DNA of 64,000 nt from contig NC_031480.1 of assembly GCF_000006565.2 (NCBI RefSeq), positions 2,763,529-2,827,528 on the forward strand, given 5' to 3'. Positions 25,053 through 37,024 of this stretch are shown here, one piece after another; position 1 is the stretch's first letter; the number at the start of each line of letters is the position of its first letter. Below the pieces are notes generated by a model. That model was given only the letters and a program-made list of their open reading frames with translations. It ran no database searches and had not been told where the DNA came from. This stretch comes from Toxoplasma gondii ME49. Lineage: Eukaryota > Apicomplexa > Conoidasida > Eucoccidiorida > Sarcocystidae. Both the position numbers and the translations under genes were made by a program.

Positions 25053-26759
25053 CGATCATCTCCCTCTCTCAACACGCGCAAGAAGTCGAACATTCCGATG
25101 GCATTTCTCCGTGGATCTCTTTTCACACACAAGGGTATATATATATATATATATAGCTATACATGCATATATATATATATATGTACATTCGTGTCGTCCA
25201 GGCGTATGTACAGGTGACACCGGTGTCCAGGGACGAGGTAAGAGGTTTTCTTTTCCGACAGTATCGGCCTTCTGCAGTTGACACGCAGCGTTCGCTGTAG
25301 TTGTCCGTGCTACAGCACATGTCTCCTCTTTTTCAGACTTGATCGAGAGTCTTCATCCTCTCTGTCTCGTCTGTTTTTCGCTCTTACTGCCATCCGTTCC
25401 GCGGCTTTTTCTTTCGAGGCCTGCATCCGCGCGAGAGTCGGCGCTCTCAAGGGAAGACTCCCGCCTCAGTCTCTCATGCCCCCCGCTTTCTGACAGCTTT
25501 GATTTCCTCTTTCCTGACAGCTTTGATTTCCTCTTTCTTTTCTTGTCCCGACGCCTCGTCCGTGACCTCTCATCGCAGAGAAGGTCGTCGTGTGTGTCTC
25601 CTCTCTTGTGCAAGTCTGGCGCGCCTGAGGCGGTGTTTTCCGGTCTCTGTCGATCTTTTAAAGGGCACTGCTCTGCATGCGCCTGGGAAGAGCAGTGTGT
25701 GGTTTGTCCTCTGCATGAGCGAACTCCAAAGAGATTCGAGAATTCAACTCGTTCGCTGGCTGAATCGTGTCTCCTCACTGCCTCTCGAACAGCTCAACTT
25801 CTTGTGGCTCTCCGTTCCAGTTTCGCCAGCAAGCGACACCGCCCTTCGTCGCCCGGCGGGCATGTGCATGCGGGGTGTTCAGCACCTGAGCTTGTTGCCT
25901 TTCATCCTCGCACATTGACGGCAGATGTCAAAGCTGTTTCTTTCTTTAAAAACTCGGATCGTCTTACAAGCTGCTTTGGACACTCTGTGCCAGAAAATAC
26001 ATTCGCCCACAATGTGTTGACGTATCGCAGATTCGGTCCACAATTCTGCCATACGATGTAGGTCACAGAGCTATGTGTAAATACACTCGTGAATACGTAG
26101 TATGTGGACCTCAGCATCTCTCTGCAATAATGTAGGTCTACCGTCATATGTCTATATATATATATATATATATGTATCGCCGCCGATTCGCATTCACCCA
26201 AGATGGATTTACATGTCGCAGGTTCGGTCTGATGTCCCGTTATCCTACGAAGATCACAGGACGTTCAGGCTGGAGCGCGCGACTGCGCTCTGCGAGCACC
26301 TTAAGAGTCGAGACGGTTGACCCCCGCAGAGGGAAGAAGACGAAAAGTTTGACTCATGAGAAAAGCATACGTCAAAATGTGTTTCAGGCATTTCGCAGAA
26401 ATCATTTATCTGTTTCGCCACCCTGGAAAAGGAGACAGCTGTCTCCTGACTGCATGCGAGACGGGTAGGTGCTTCTCCTGGGCCATGCGTAGGCGCTTCG
26501 AAGAGAAGCTGCGACCGCTGCCGTAGACGCGCCTTAGCTGGAAGAATATCACCAGTTCGGCAGACGTAAACAGATGCGGCAAAGACTCGCTGCGCATGCC
26601 CAGACGCGAGCTCACGGCCCAAAGAGAGGGAACGACGGCGAAACCAGAAAAGGCCGGTTTCGGAGGGAAGAGCGAAAAGCGGAGACTGAATGGAGACCAC
26701 AGATGCTGTCGCTGCTTTCCACACAACGCAGCGAGTAGGGGTCCCCAGAGGCTGCGTCG
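25053..26759. other. Convergent 3' intergenic region
   Basis: Lies between the stop at 25052 and the minus-strand stop at 26760. Contains (TA)n tracts at 25134-25184 and 26150-26174, and a duplicated TTTGATTTCCTCTTTC segment at about 25498-25540. The 240-codon plus-strand open frame from 25339 has no recognisable domain and no supporting splice structure; I see no gene. Confidence 0.45.
25134..25184. repeat. (TA)n microsatellite
   Basis: TA tracts in the 3' region of the voltage-sensor-like gene. Confidence 0.9.
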
Positions 26760-29700
26760 TCAGCGGAAAGCCGTTCTCCATGTGTGCATTTCCTTCACGG
26801 CTTTCTTGATGTTTTCGGCGAAAGCAGGCAAAGGATCCGCTTTCGCAGCTGGCTCGTCCGTAGACAGCGTCCAGACACTCGAGTCGGCTGTCGGTCTCGA
26901 CAGTTCTGCAACTTGGTCGCGATTTCTTGCATGCAACATCGAGCGCCAGATGTCGCTGAACAGCATGTTCGACGCCCGACAGAAACGCCGTCTCTGCTGT
27001 CTGAACGCTGCAGAGGGAAGACGTTCAAAAGGGAACCACACCGAGACCCCAAGCACGTTTGATTCACATTTTCCTTTGATTTCTCGAATTCTCGACATGT
27101 TCGGTCGCCCTCGACACATATCTCACACGATTGGACTTGGAAGAGAACACAAGAAAAAATCCGAGAGGCTTCGGAGAGAATCGAAGCACAGAAAAAGACA
27201 GTAGAGTTCACAGCGCCCCGCAGAGAATCCTGGGAGGTAACTCACGTTGACAAGAAGAGAAAACATGCGTAGAGCTGCGAGCAGGTCAGTGGTTGGCCTC
27301 TTCGGATTGCCTGGCGGACGTTTTTTTGAGCTTTCCACATTTTCTAAAATCATGTGCTTGACGGACTCGCGGTCCCGCTCCTTGCGACGCATACGGTGTC
27401 CCTCGCCGAAAAAAAGAGTGACAAAAAGGATGCTTTTCACATTCCCAAATGAAAAGCGCGCGTCCTCTCCAAGGAAGGACAGTGTCTCTCTTCAGAGGCC
27501 ACAGGAGAGCGCTTCGAAGCACCACATAGGGTTTCTCTCCTCTCACGTTTGTCTCCGTTTTGAACTCTTCCGCCTGGCTGTGTCAACGCCTCACATACAC
27601 CGGGACTATATGCCGTACAGCGCACATGGAAAAAACGTAGGCAAAGAAAAACAACTGTTTCATCGAGAAAAATCAAAAAACGCCTCAGCCACCTGGCCCG
27701 GTTCGCGCTTTCGCCCCCCTTCCCTCTCGAGGGTACGAGGACGGCACATGAGGCTCCCGCGCGCTCTCGAGAAGGCGCGTTCTGAAGTCTCGGTCCCGAC
27801 AGTCTTTAACATGCACCAGGTGAAGAACGGAACGAAGGCCAGCTCGTTTCGGGTAAAGAAAAAGGCTCAATCGCATCGCGAGAGACACGCCCTTTCCCCT
27901 CACCTGCATTTTGTGCGAAGGCCTCAGAGAGAGCTCTCCGGGAAGCTAGCACCTGGCGGTGGTAGGCCCAGTACGCTTCTTCATTGTACGCTTCCATCGC
28001 AGCCTCGACTTTGTCTTGGAAAACTTCCAGAAAACGCTCAGCAGTGAGAGGCGGCAGCAGCCGTCGTCTCTCTTTCTCCTTCCGCTTGCGAATCATCACT
28101 TCCAGGTACTCGTCTAACTCGTCGCGCGCGGCTTCCCTCTCGTTCTCCTCCTCGCCAGCGGTCTTGCTCTCTTCAGATTCGCCGTCCTCGCTGGACGCCT
28201 CAGGAGGCAAGCCTCCCACGAGGACTTCGAACCGCGCAGACGCTTGTGCTCGCGTCAGCTCTGAGTGGAGAGAAAGAGGCAACGCCGGAAGTCAAAAAGG
28301 GAGAAAAAGTGAAAAACGCGGGGGTTTTCTCCAAGCTGTGCCGCAAGCGTAATCCGTCCGGACTGTCGTCAACTTCAAGCTCGTGCACAGAGCTTTTCAT
28401 CTGTCATCCTTCGCTGTTCTCCGCATACGAACTTTAGGTCTTCTCTTGTCCATCTTTCACCCTCTCTTTTTTCTCCAACTATTCTCTCTTGCCGGTTAGC
28501 GTGTTCTCTCTTGTTCCCTCTTTCTCTTCCTAACCTCCGTCTTGTTCTCTCTCTTATTCGCTTCCTCTCCTCCGTCTTGTTCGCTCCGTTGCTCTCTTCT
28601 TACTCTTTCTTCGCTGTGTTTACCTGGCTTCCCTTCGGAGAAGAAGTCCCAAAGGACATCCAGCACGGCAGGATGGACACCCTGTTGATTGATTTCTTTG
28701 TTTACTCTTCGGTGCAGCGTCAGGCGCGGAATGTCTTCGTCGGGAAGGAGAGAAAATTTGCGCAGCCGAGGATTCTCAAGCTGTGTCCCCGTCTCGAGAG
28801 CCTGACATCACGCGCGAGAACAAGCAGGTGAAATCCCTTTTGGGGTGGTTGTTTGGACGTATCGTATGTTGCACCGCCAGCTCGTTCTCTGTGTCATGCC
28901 CCTTGTTTTACTGAGTAGTCATATCAAAGACAGTGCCTTCTTTTCCAGTTCAAAACGAAACTGATTCTGAAGTGTGTACGACCTGCTTAAAATTGAGAGC
29001 ACGCTCTCGGGAGAAAACACTGTCTATGTCGAGAATCTCCACAACATTCGCGTCGAAATTCCTTAAAAAACATCACACGCACAGATCGGGCCAGAATGCG
29101 GAGAAAAAAGAGACACAGTCGTTAGCAGTCGCCAGATCCCCCAGAGCATGCACTCAGACGCATCTTCTGCGAAGAACCCACGAGCAGAACATCGCGCAAC
29201 GTCGACAGATCGAGCGCTGCGCGCAAGACAAGAAGCGAACGGCTTTGTGGTCACGGCCCTTCCGGAAGGCAGGAAGGCCGCAGAGAGCAAGAAAAGAGTC
29301 GCTATCGTTGGTGAAAACAGCACTGCCGAAACAAGACTGCAGAGCGCAGTCGGTGGAGACCAGGGCCGTGAAGATCCACCTCCTTACGCGGCGGCGACGT
29401 TTTTCCTCCTCTTCCTCGCGGATCTTCAAATCGCGAACGAGAAGCCAAGCTGAGAACGGCATCGAAGACAAAAAGACGAGTCGAGAGTCTCAGGAGAGAT
29501 TTGATTGCACACCGCAAAACGAGTTCCGTCCAAGATGGTCTGCAAGGAGCAGGTACCCTACAGCACGCGCTGCAGAGCCTCTACTGAAAAGCTCCACGCT
29601 GGGGTGTCTGTACAAATCCGTGATCCCTCGGGAGAAAGACGGCGACGTTGACTCACACACATACGGGCTCGAAGAGATGGCGAACACGCGAAACATGAAA

Positions 29701-32248
29701 CACAGTCTCTCTCTCCGAAATCTCTCCGGTCTTGTTTCTGTGAGACACGAGTCTAACTCTGGACATGGAAAAACTCCACAGCCTGGTCGTGCGTTTCTGC
29801 ATGCCTTCCCAGTCGTTTTCTCGCTTGCCTTTCCGACACAAGTCGTCAAAGTGAAGAAACTCGGAGCAAGAACCTGTGGGCGCGAGGAAATTCCACTCGC
29901 GTTCCAGCCGCCTGCGAAACTCGTCCTCGTTGATGCTTGGACGTCTGAGTGCGAGAGGTGTGACACAGACGAACGAAAACAGTGTCACCGTGTCGCTTTT
30001 CTCTCTACCAGGACTTGGGTCGAGTCGGGGAAGAAGACAAGACAAAAAGGACAAAACGCAGGTCCCTCAGTCGTCGGAACAAAGTCCAAGGGCTCCTTCT
30101 GAAGGCTAGAGAAGGCGGGAGGTCCCTGTGGCTGTTCTCAGACCCTCTCCTTGGTCATCAACTAGCCATCATCTGCTGCTTCAGAGAGTAGAGAATGCAT
30201 TCAACACGTAACTACACCACGTTGCGCAAGCAGGATCCCGAGGCGAGAAGAAGAGAAAAAACGCTGCGAAAAAGACCCCGAGAAAACTGCTTACAGGCCG
30301 TAGCCCTTGAAAAGGCGCTCTATGAAAATTTTACACGTTGCAGGCTCTGCAGTGTATGGCCACCGCGGGTCGCCGATTCTGCCGAACATCTTGTAGAGCT
30401 CCCAGTGGAGAGGTGGAATCTGAAATGGCAACAAGGGAGAGCAAATCAGCAGTCGCCCCATCGTCAGAAAGATCGCACAGCCTCATGGCAAGCTTCCGCA
30501 GGGCTTCCACGTGTTTGTACACATGCAGAGGAAAACATGAAATCCCCGCACAGACCTTTGTTTCAACTGCTTCCTTACACTTATAAATACATATATATAC
30601 ATATAAATACATATAAATACATACAAATACATATAAATACATATATATATATACATATACATATAAATACATATATATATATATATATACATATAAATAC
30701 ATATATCTATACATATATATATATATATATATATGTAACTGTGTACGCTGAAGGAAGGTATTAGAAAGTCTTCCTCTACATTTGGATACGGAGATAAGAA
30801 GAAGAGCTTTCACTTTCTCTCCGTCGTGCGACGACGCGACTTACAAGTCCGTGAGGAAGATCTCTCGTAGCAAGGTCTTCCTTGGTTAGCTCGCTGAACA
30901 TGTCTTCTTCTGTGAGTGCCTTGTCGGTCTGTCTCCGCGGCCGCCTTCTCTCTTCCTTCTTGTCCTTCTTGTCTTTCTTGTCTTTCTCCTTGTCTTTCTT
31001 GTCTTTCTCCTTGTCTCCAGTCTTCCCGAGTTTATCCCCCTTCTTCTTCAGAGCCGCATTCTTCGTGGCTTGGCTCGGCCCTGCTCGCGTCGGGCCTTTC
31101 TTTTGCTGAGCTCGGCCTTTGCCTGCACCCCACAACCGAGAAGGAGACGCCGGAGACAGACGCTGCGCTCGCTCCCCCGCGGACAAGGAAATGAACGACG
31201 GAGAAGATCGAAGAGAAGGAGGCGCAGGTGAGCCCGAAGATGCAGAAGGGAGAGAAGGACAGGGAGGGGCGGAAGAGGTCGTAAGTCGGGAGAGAGAGGA
31301 ATGCAGGCGAAGACCGTGGAAGGGGGGGGAAGAGGAACAGAGGGAACCTGGAGAACACGGCCTGGGAGGCAGAGAGGAGGCGAGGTTTGCAGAAACGGGT
31401 GCTGAGGATGAAGAACGAGAGCGAAAAGGGAGAACTCCTTGGAACTCAGAAGAGCCGGAGGAGAGCAACTCGAGCTGAGGCAGAAGAAAGAGAGGAGCTC
31501 CCAAGTGCACGCAAGAAGAAAAGGAGAAGAAGCGATTGCGTCTGAAACGAGAAGACGGCCAAAGAGAGAGAGGCCAAACCCAAAGCGAAGAGCCTCGCTC
31601 AGGTTGCTGTTCAGCCCACTCGCGGCCCCACCAGAAAAAGAAGCCAGCCGCGCCAGCAGTCTCGCAGTTGAACGTGGAAGAAGACTTTCCTTCGATTCGC
31701 GCGCATGCCGAAGGCTGTGGGGCTTGGGATGATTCTCCAGACTTTCGCCTTCTCTCTCGGTCTGGACACTGGGCGGACTTCTCGTGTCTGTCTTCCCTGT
31801 CTCGCTGTCTCCTTCCCTCCGAAAAAGAGCGAAAAGAAGAGAGAGACCCCCGGGAGTGAGCATGCGTCCTCGCCGGCGCCGGAGGTCGCGAGCGGATGCG
31901 CGGGAGGCCGTCTAGTGAACAGACACTGCGGCGGCCGGTGACTCTAAGCGAACTGACCGCGAAAGGCAAGACGACAAGCGAGAGGAGGAAGAAGCAGAGC
32001 ACGGCAAACAACACAGAAGACAGCACAAGTCTCGTTTTTAAAGGGTGAACAGGAGCATGGCGACACGCTGCCTCCGAGACGGAAGGGCGCCTTCGGCAGC
32101 CGCCCGCTGGTCTTTCGAAAGGTGGAAGCGTCCTTGACGGGGACGAAGAGAAAACATGAAAGTAGGAGAGACAGCACGGACACACGCATGCCATCCATGC
32201 TCCCTTGAAAGGGATTTGCCATGTTCGTCTACACCCTTGCTTTCTCAT
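26760..32248 (-). CDS. 912-residue protein of unknown function with recessed signal anchor and Lys-rich tract
   Basis: Seven minus-strand exons: 32248-30845, 30419-30337, 29944-29665, 28780-28624, 28260-27904, 27466-27246 and 26996-26760 (TGA stop). Phases agree throughout. Residues about 73-98 are strongly hydrophobic ([20 protein letters not shown]), after a basic start, as in the recessed signal anchors of some Toxoplasma apicoplast and secretory proteins. The next 300 residues are Ser/Pro/Arg-rich and low-complexity, compatible with a transit peptide. Residues about 400-450 hold a [11 protein letters not shown] repeat. The conserved-looking part begins at [20 protein letters not shown] and continues through small exons ([51 protein letters not shown]) into a charged region ([18 protein letters not shown]) and a C-terminal helix set. 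I do not recognise the family. Least certain are the start (32194 is an alternative), the end of exon 3 and the start of exon 6. Confidence 0.75.
30587..30735. repeat. AT-rich minisatellite (ATATAAATAC-type units) in intron 1 of the 912-residue protein gene
   Basis: About 12 imperfect units of 10-12 bases, grading into pure (TA)n at the right end. Confidence 0.9.
30956..31016 (-). repeat. Coding minisatellite encoding Lys/Asp repeats
   Basis: Tandem CTTGTCTTT-type units on the plus strand that encode the KDKKDKEK tract of the 912-residue protein on the minus strand. Confidence 0.85.
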
Positions 32249-35200
32249 CGTGTTGACTTTCTGACAACCTACACAGCTGCCGTCGCCAGCCCGTCGGAAA
32301 AGCGCCCTCCAGATTCTCCCACAGTTTTCATCCTTGTTATCATTTTATAGAGTGCTAGGCCATTCGTTTAACTTTTGCCTTTTTCCTCCCGTGAAGCCGC
32401 TGTACACGTACCCCGAAGGCGCGGTCTCTGCTCGGCGTGACTTCAGTCGGGAAGGCTGCCGCCAAAACAGCCCATTGTTCCGCACAGAGACCCGAGAGAT
32501 GCACCGGATGGTTATTGGGAAGAAACGACCCTCCAGTTCTACTCCAAAAATCTGGGGAAATGCACCCTGTTTAGTCGAAAAAACGCGATGTGACGGCGGG
32601 TCGCGTCTGTCGGATGGTGACGAGACGGAGCGTATGCGCCATTTCGAACGACAGTCCAGTCAAGACGGAACGCGAAAAAACGGTGTTCAGAGATTCGTTC
32701 CGTTCAAAAGGACAGACACACCGGTCTCTACATTTCCCGACTCTTTTGGAAGTGGTATGGGTCGGGAAGTTCAAGATTGAGATGGAGCTCTGCTTTCCGG
32801 CGTTCCTAGGTTCGCGCGTCAAAGCAGTGGACCCGTCCGTTCTCTGCTAGCGAGTGAAAGGCGCTCTTTTCACTTCCAGAAGCGATCTGGAAGAGGTTGA
32901 AGTGAAAGCAAACTTGTGGCTTTTCTCGTAAGGATATCGCGGCCAACTAGCGGGAGACATTTGATCTATGGTCACACACTGACGGGACACTGCGCGTTCG
33001 AGGGTCCTGCAAGCGGCGCAGTCCAGCCGTTTAAACACGACTTTCTCCGGCAGAGAGTGGATTATGTTCTAGGCATTGAGGTTCCTCTCTGAGGGGAAGC
33101 TTCTTCAGAGATGCAGACACTTTCTGAAACCCTCCTCCTTGTCGACCAATGCATGCAGGGACAGTGTGCATGCATGTACCTGGAAGACCCAACGCGTCGA
33201 TGACGCATACCGTTCTGCGCAGTCAGTCGTAACGGGTGTTCTTATTTTCGACGAGGATCCTTCTGTAGAGTTCCTCTACATAGCTCACTCGTTCAGTTCT
33301 CCGTTAGCGAGCCTCCGGGACGACTTCTACTTTCAGAACGTCAACTGGAATACCTGCTTCAAGCGTTTTCCGTCGTGATACAGATCAGAAATGTGTTGAG
33401 TATCCTCGACATGAAGGTTATTCCACATCGGTTATGTTCTAGGCTAAATGATCACCTAAAGCTTAATAGCGATGCCATCTTCTAGTGTCCGAAGAGAATA
33501 CAGGAAGACGAACGCATGTAAACGAGGCTCAAGCGCACGGATCGTCACGTCACAAGCAGACATCACGATTCTAGACTTGAATTTCTTCGTCAGACAACAG
33601 TGGTTCTTTCATGTCTTTTCTTTTGATTAAGCTCCTCAAGCATCCTTCTTTCAGTGAGCAGACCGTCGCTACTTTTTCTAGTGGTCTTCACTCTACAAGA
33701 GGCAACAACGTGTGCGACTTCGTTATTGAACTGGCAACGAAAAAAAAGAACCGCACACCGATCTCGGAGGCGCTGAGCTGAAGGCATTACCGTGCGGTCG
33801 ACATGGCTTTTATGAAGACTGGTCAGCGTCCACTTCAGCGAGAAGCGATGCCATGTGCTGGCTTCGGTTCTTTTGCTGTAGTCCAGCAAATCCCCGACTG
33901 ATCTCTACAGGATTTTGGTGTCGCCATCTTAGGCCAACTGCGCCGCTCAAGCGTTCTCTATGTATGCTGGAGACGATGTTCGCTCTTTCTCCGGTCCAGG
34001 AACTGAAAAAACATGGTAGTCTCCAGAACGTGAGTAGAGACTGTACGGGGTTGTTTACGGACCTAAAGCACATGATACTTTCATGGTTTCCGCTGTTCTT
34101 CGGAGTCCTTTTCTGTAAGAACTGGCGACTCACGACTTTGATGGCACATGCAGATGAATTTGCCGAAGAATCGAGGAGTCAGGTTCCCAGAAGCAAGAAG
34201 GCATCCTGCCGAAGAATCCCAACTCGGGCTTTCCGTCCTGCATCTGATGAGCATCAGCGATGGAGCACAACTTTCACGGTTGCAGTTTCCAGGAATGGGA
34301 AGAGGTGTTGTCATGTCTCTCGATGTCCAGTAAGAAAAACGTGCATCGATCTTGAAAGAGGCGAACAAACGGGACTTTCCGTTTATCTGTAGAGCGGGTG
34401 GAAAGGCCGACACATGTTTCCCCGACGTTCTGCTTCGACAGAAAAACCATGTTCACCCATTTTTGGGAAAGTGCTTCTCTGCGCTGCCGGAGAAATCCGT
34501 CTTTCCCAGTTGTCTTCCCCCTTGTCACCGCGGATTGTCTTGACGTACACAAAACGGACCCCGTGGCCGGATGGGACCGTCTTGCGTGGGTGCTGGAAAA
34601 GCGTACTACCCAGAACGAATACGAGGTCCTCCCGGTGTGATCAGGGAGCTCTGTTTGTCGAGTCCGAAGTCCTAAGATGAACATGTGACTCTACACAGGG
34701 TCTTCTACTCCTCTCTTTGGTGAAACACAAGAAGAAGTTGGCCACATTCTCCTCGTTGCATGCCCGATTTAGCCAGACCACGTACTGTTCGTATCACACT
34801 GCAAACATATAGGGTCCCTACCACACAGACGATCCACGATCCAGAACTGCGTGACTCAGATCGAATAAGACGGGTTTTCCTCAAAAAAACTGCCCATAAG
34901 CCAAATCTAATCTCTGCAGCTCCTCCTATGGTTCCTTCCTCTTTATTGTTTCTGTGCACGAACTCTTTCTGTCTTTCGATGTAAAACAGAGCCACTGGTG
35001 AGGTTGCCCCGACGAGAGGTCTCGGGATCGGATTTGTATAATGTTTCCTTCTATACCTGACTACTTACTTGGGATCTGACCAGAAGATTTCACAGTGGCA
35101 ATAGGAAACAGGAAATCGCGTTCATTACCGGGAAAACGACTAGCCACATTCTAGTGGTTTTCTTCCGTTTCCTTTCTACTGCAGATTCGACTGGCGACGT

Positions 35201-37024
35201 CTCCATTTTCCTGTAAATGCTTTCAGCTGTTCTTGACGAGCCGCAAGAAGAAACAGGCTGCGAGCTGTTGTTTGAGGTGGTTCCAGTGCTGCTTTTTTAC
35301 GAAAGCGTTTGCATCCTGACGTTTGTGAACAGAGACGAGGAGGCTTTTATGCTTGCGTCGCTGTCTCGGCGACACGTGTACTAAAGAGTTCTCTCACGGG
35401 AAACATCATCGGGCACAAGCTAAAGTTTACTCTCGCGGCGAGTGATTGGCGGTAGAGCGTGATCGTGAGCGCGAGGCGAGCTGCTCTGTTTCTTTGGGGG
35501 AATTTCGAGTGCGCGACATTTCCGGAGCTAGCCGTTTTCTCCCCAGCAGTTTTCGACCCTTTGCGGACGCGACATGCATCCTGCAGCGCCGCCGCGTTGC
35601 CTTCAGTTTTTCATGGCATTTTCTTCACCTGGAGGTTCATTGGGATTCACAGCGTCTTTTTCCCTTACTCTCCGCCCGCAGCGGACTCCAAAGACTCGCG
35701 TGCAAGCTGCGAAGCTCGACAGGTGACGATTTTGCCTTTTTTCTCTGTCGCTTCCTTGCTCTGTACTTCAAGGGTATCTACGTGTTCGATCAAGGGAGTA
35801 ATTTTCCAGGTCCTTCGTGCACCGAGAACGCCGCAATTTTTCCTCAAATATATTCAAGATCGTGTCACTTCTCGCCGATAAAAGACGGCACTTGCATCGC
35901 AGATCCGTGTGCCGTCCAGGACTGCACATGTGCTGAGGGCTGTTGGGTGCTTTTTTTTTGTTCTGCAGCGTGATCTTCCCCCCTCAACAGATCGCAGGAA
36001 ACAGACGCTTTTGCCGCGCTGACTCAGGATGCCGAAGAGAGGCAAGGAAGCTTTGTGGCGGAACGTAGACTACTTTGCGAGTGGTTTTTTCTCGGCAAAC
36101 TCGAGGTAAACGTTGTAGGTCGGACGCTTAGATGAGCTAATGTGACGATCATGGAATGCGTTTGTCGCGCTGCGTTTTCACCGATGCGACTGCAGCAGAG
36201 CATTCTTGAGCCTGTCATCGGAATGTTTCATCAATCAAAAGTGTGTAGAGCGTTTGGCGTTTCTGTCTCGAGTGTGGAATCGAAGGCACAGCTGGTACAG
36301 CGCAGGATCGGGTGTATTTGAATGAGATTCACGCCATTTTCGTGCCCTGGCACAGAACCTGTACGGGCAAATCGAAACCTCCGTCCGTCGGCATTTCATC
36401 ACGGAAAAGTCTCGTTCTCCTGTTTTCCTGTGTCTTACCCCTTAATCTCCCCTGTGATCTCAGGCTCATCACGAACTGGTAAACGCCTGTTTTCCGTTCT
36501 GCCGAAATTCGCGCTCTGGTTTTCCACCGGCTGGGTCTGCCTGGAAAGGACCTTTTCTGTCGACTGTCGGGAGAGTTTTAACGGGAGGGTCGCAGTTGGC
36601 CTTTTCCCGTGGCTTTTCACGTGCGAAGACAGGAAAAGGCGTTGAGGAAGCTCTCAGAAAAGGGATTCGGCTTTTATTGGAGCACGTGCGAGGCTCCCCC
36701 GCTGTTGTTGGAGCACTCGTTCGCGCGGTTTCGGCAACCGCGGACTAAAAGCGTTCATGTCTTGCGAAACATTTAAGCGGATTGCCCGCAAAGGTGTTCC
36801 ATCGTCGTTGATCGCAAGTGTTTTTCCGGCGGATTTCTTCATAGGTCGCGTCAAACCGGTGAGTTGAGTGTACTCGACTGTGTCACCCGCAGTGTGCTCG
36901 TGTGGAGCGCGGCGTGTTTCCTGCCACGTCTTTCGCTCTTTTTCGCAGTTTTACGCGGCGTTTCCCTCGATATCCGATTTTCTCCAAGAACAGCAGCGTC
37001 ACTTGCCACGATGCGTGTGTGATT
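32249..37024. promoter_or_regulatory. Long divergent intergenic region (4.8 kb)
   Basis: Holds the promoters of the 912-residue protein gene (minus) and the sphingolipid synthase gene (plus). Two TGCATGC words occur at 33150-33156 and 33167-33173; this word is a known over-represented promoter motif in Toxoplasma. From about 32.9 to 35.3 kb base composition is more even and open frames are short. Open frames at 33853-34392 (+), 34274-34684 (-) and 35446-35973 (+) show no domain or exon structure. I see no gene, tRNA or transposon. Confidence 0.45.

Noticed and set aside
28933..30102. 389-codon plus-strand open frame
   Set aside because: Lies over introns and exon 3 of the 912-residue protein gene on the other strand. 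The sequence is Arg/Ser/Lys-rich with no domain. The minus-strand exons have consistent phases.
32900..35300. Possible mitochondrial-derived (NUMT) or retroelement remnant
   Set aside because: The AT content rises slightly, but I could not recognise cytochrome b, cox or rRNA fragments, long terminal repeats or reverse-transcriptase motifs.
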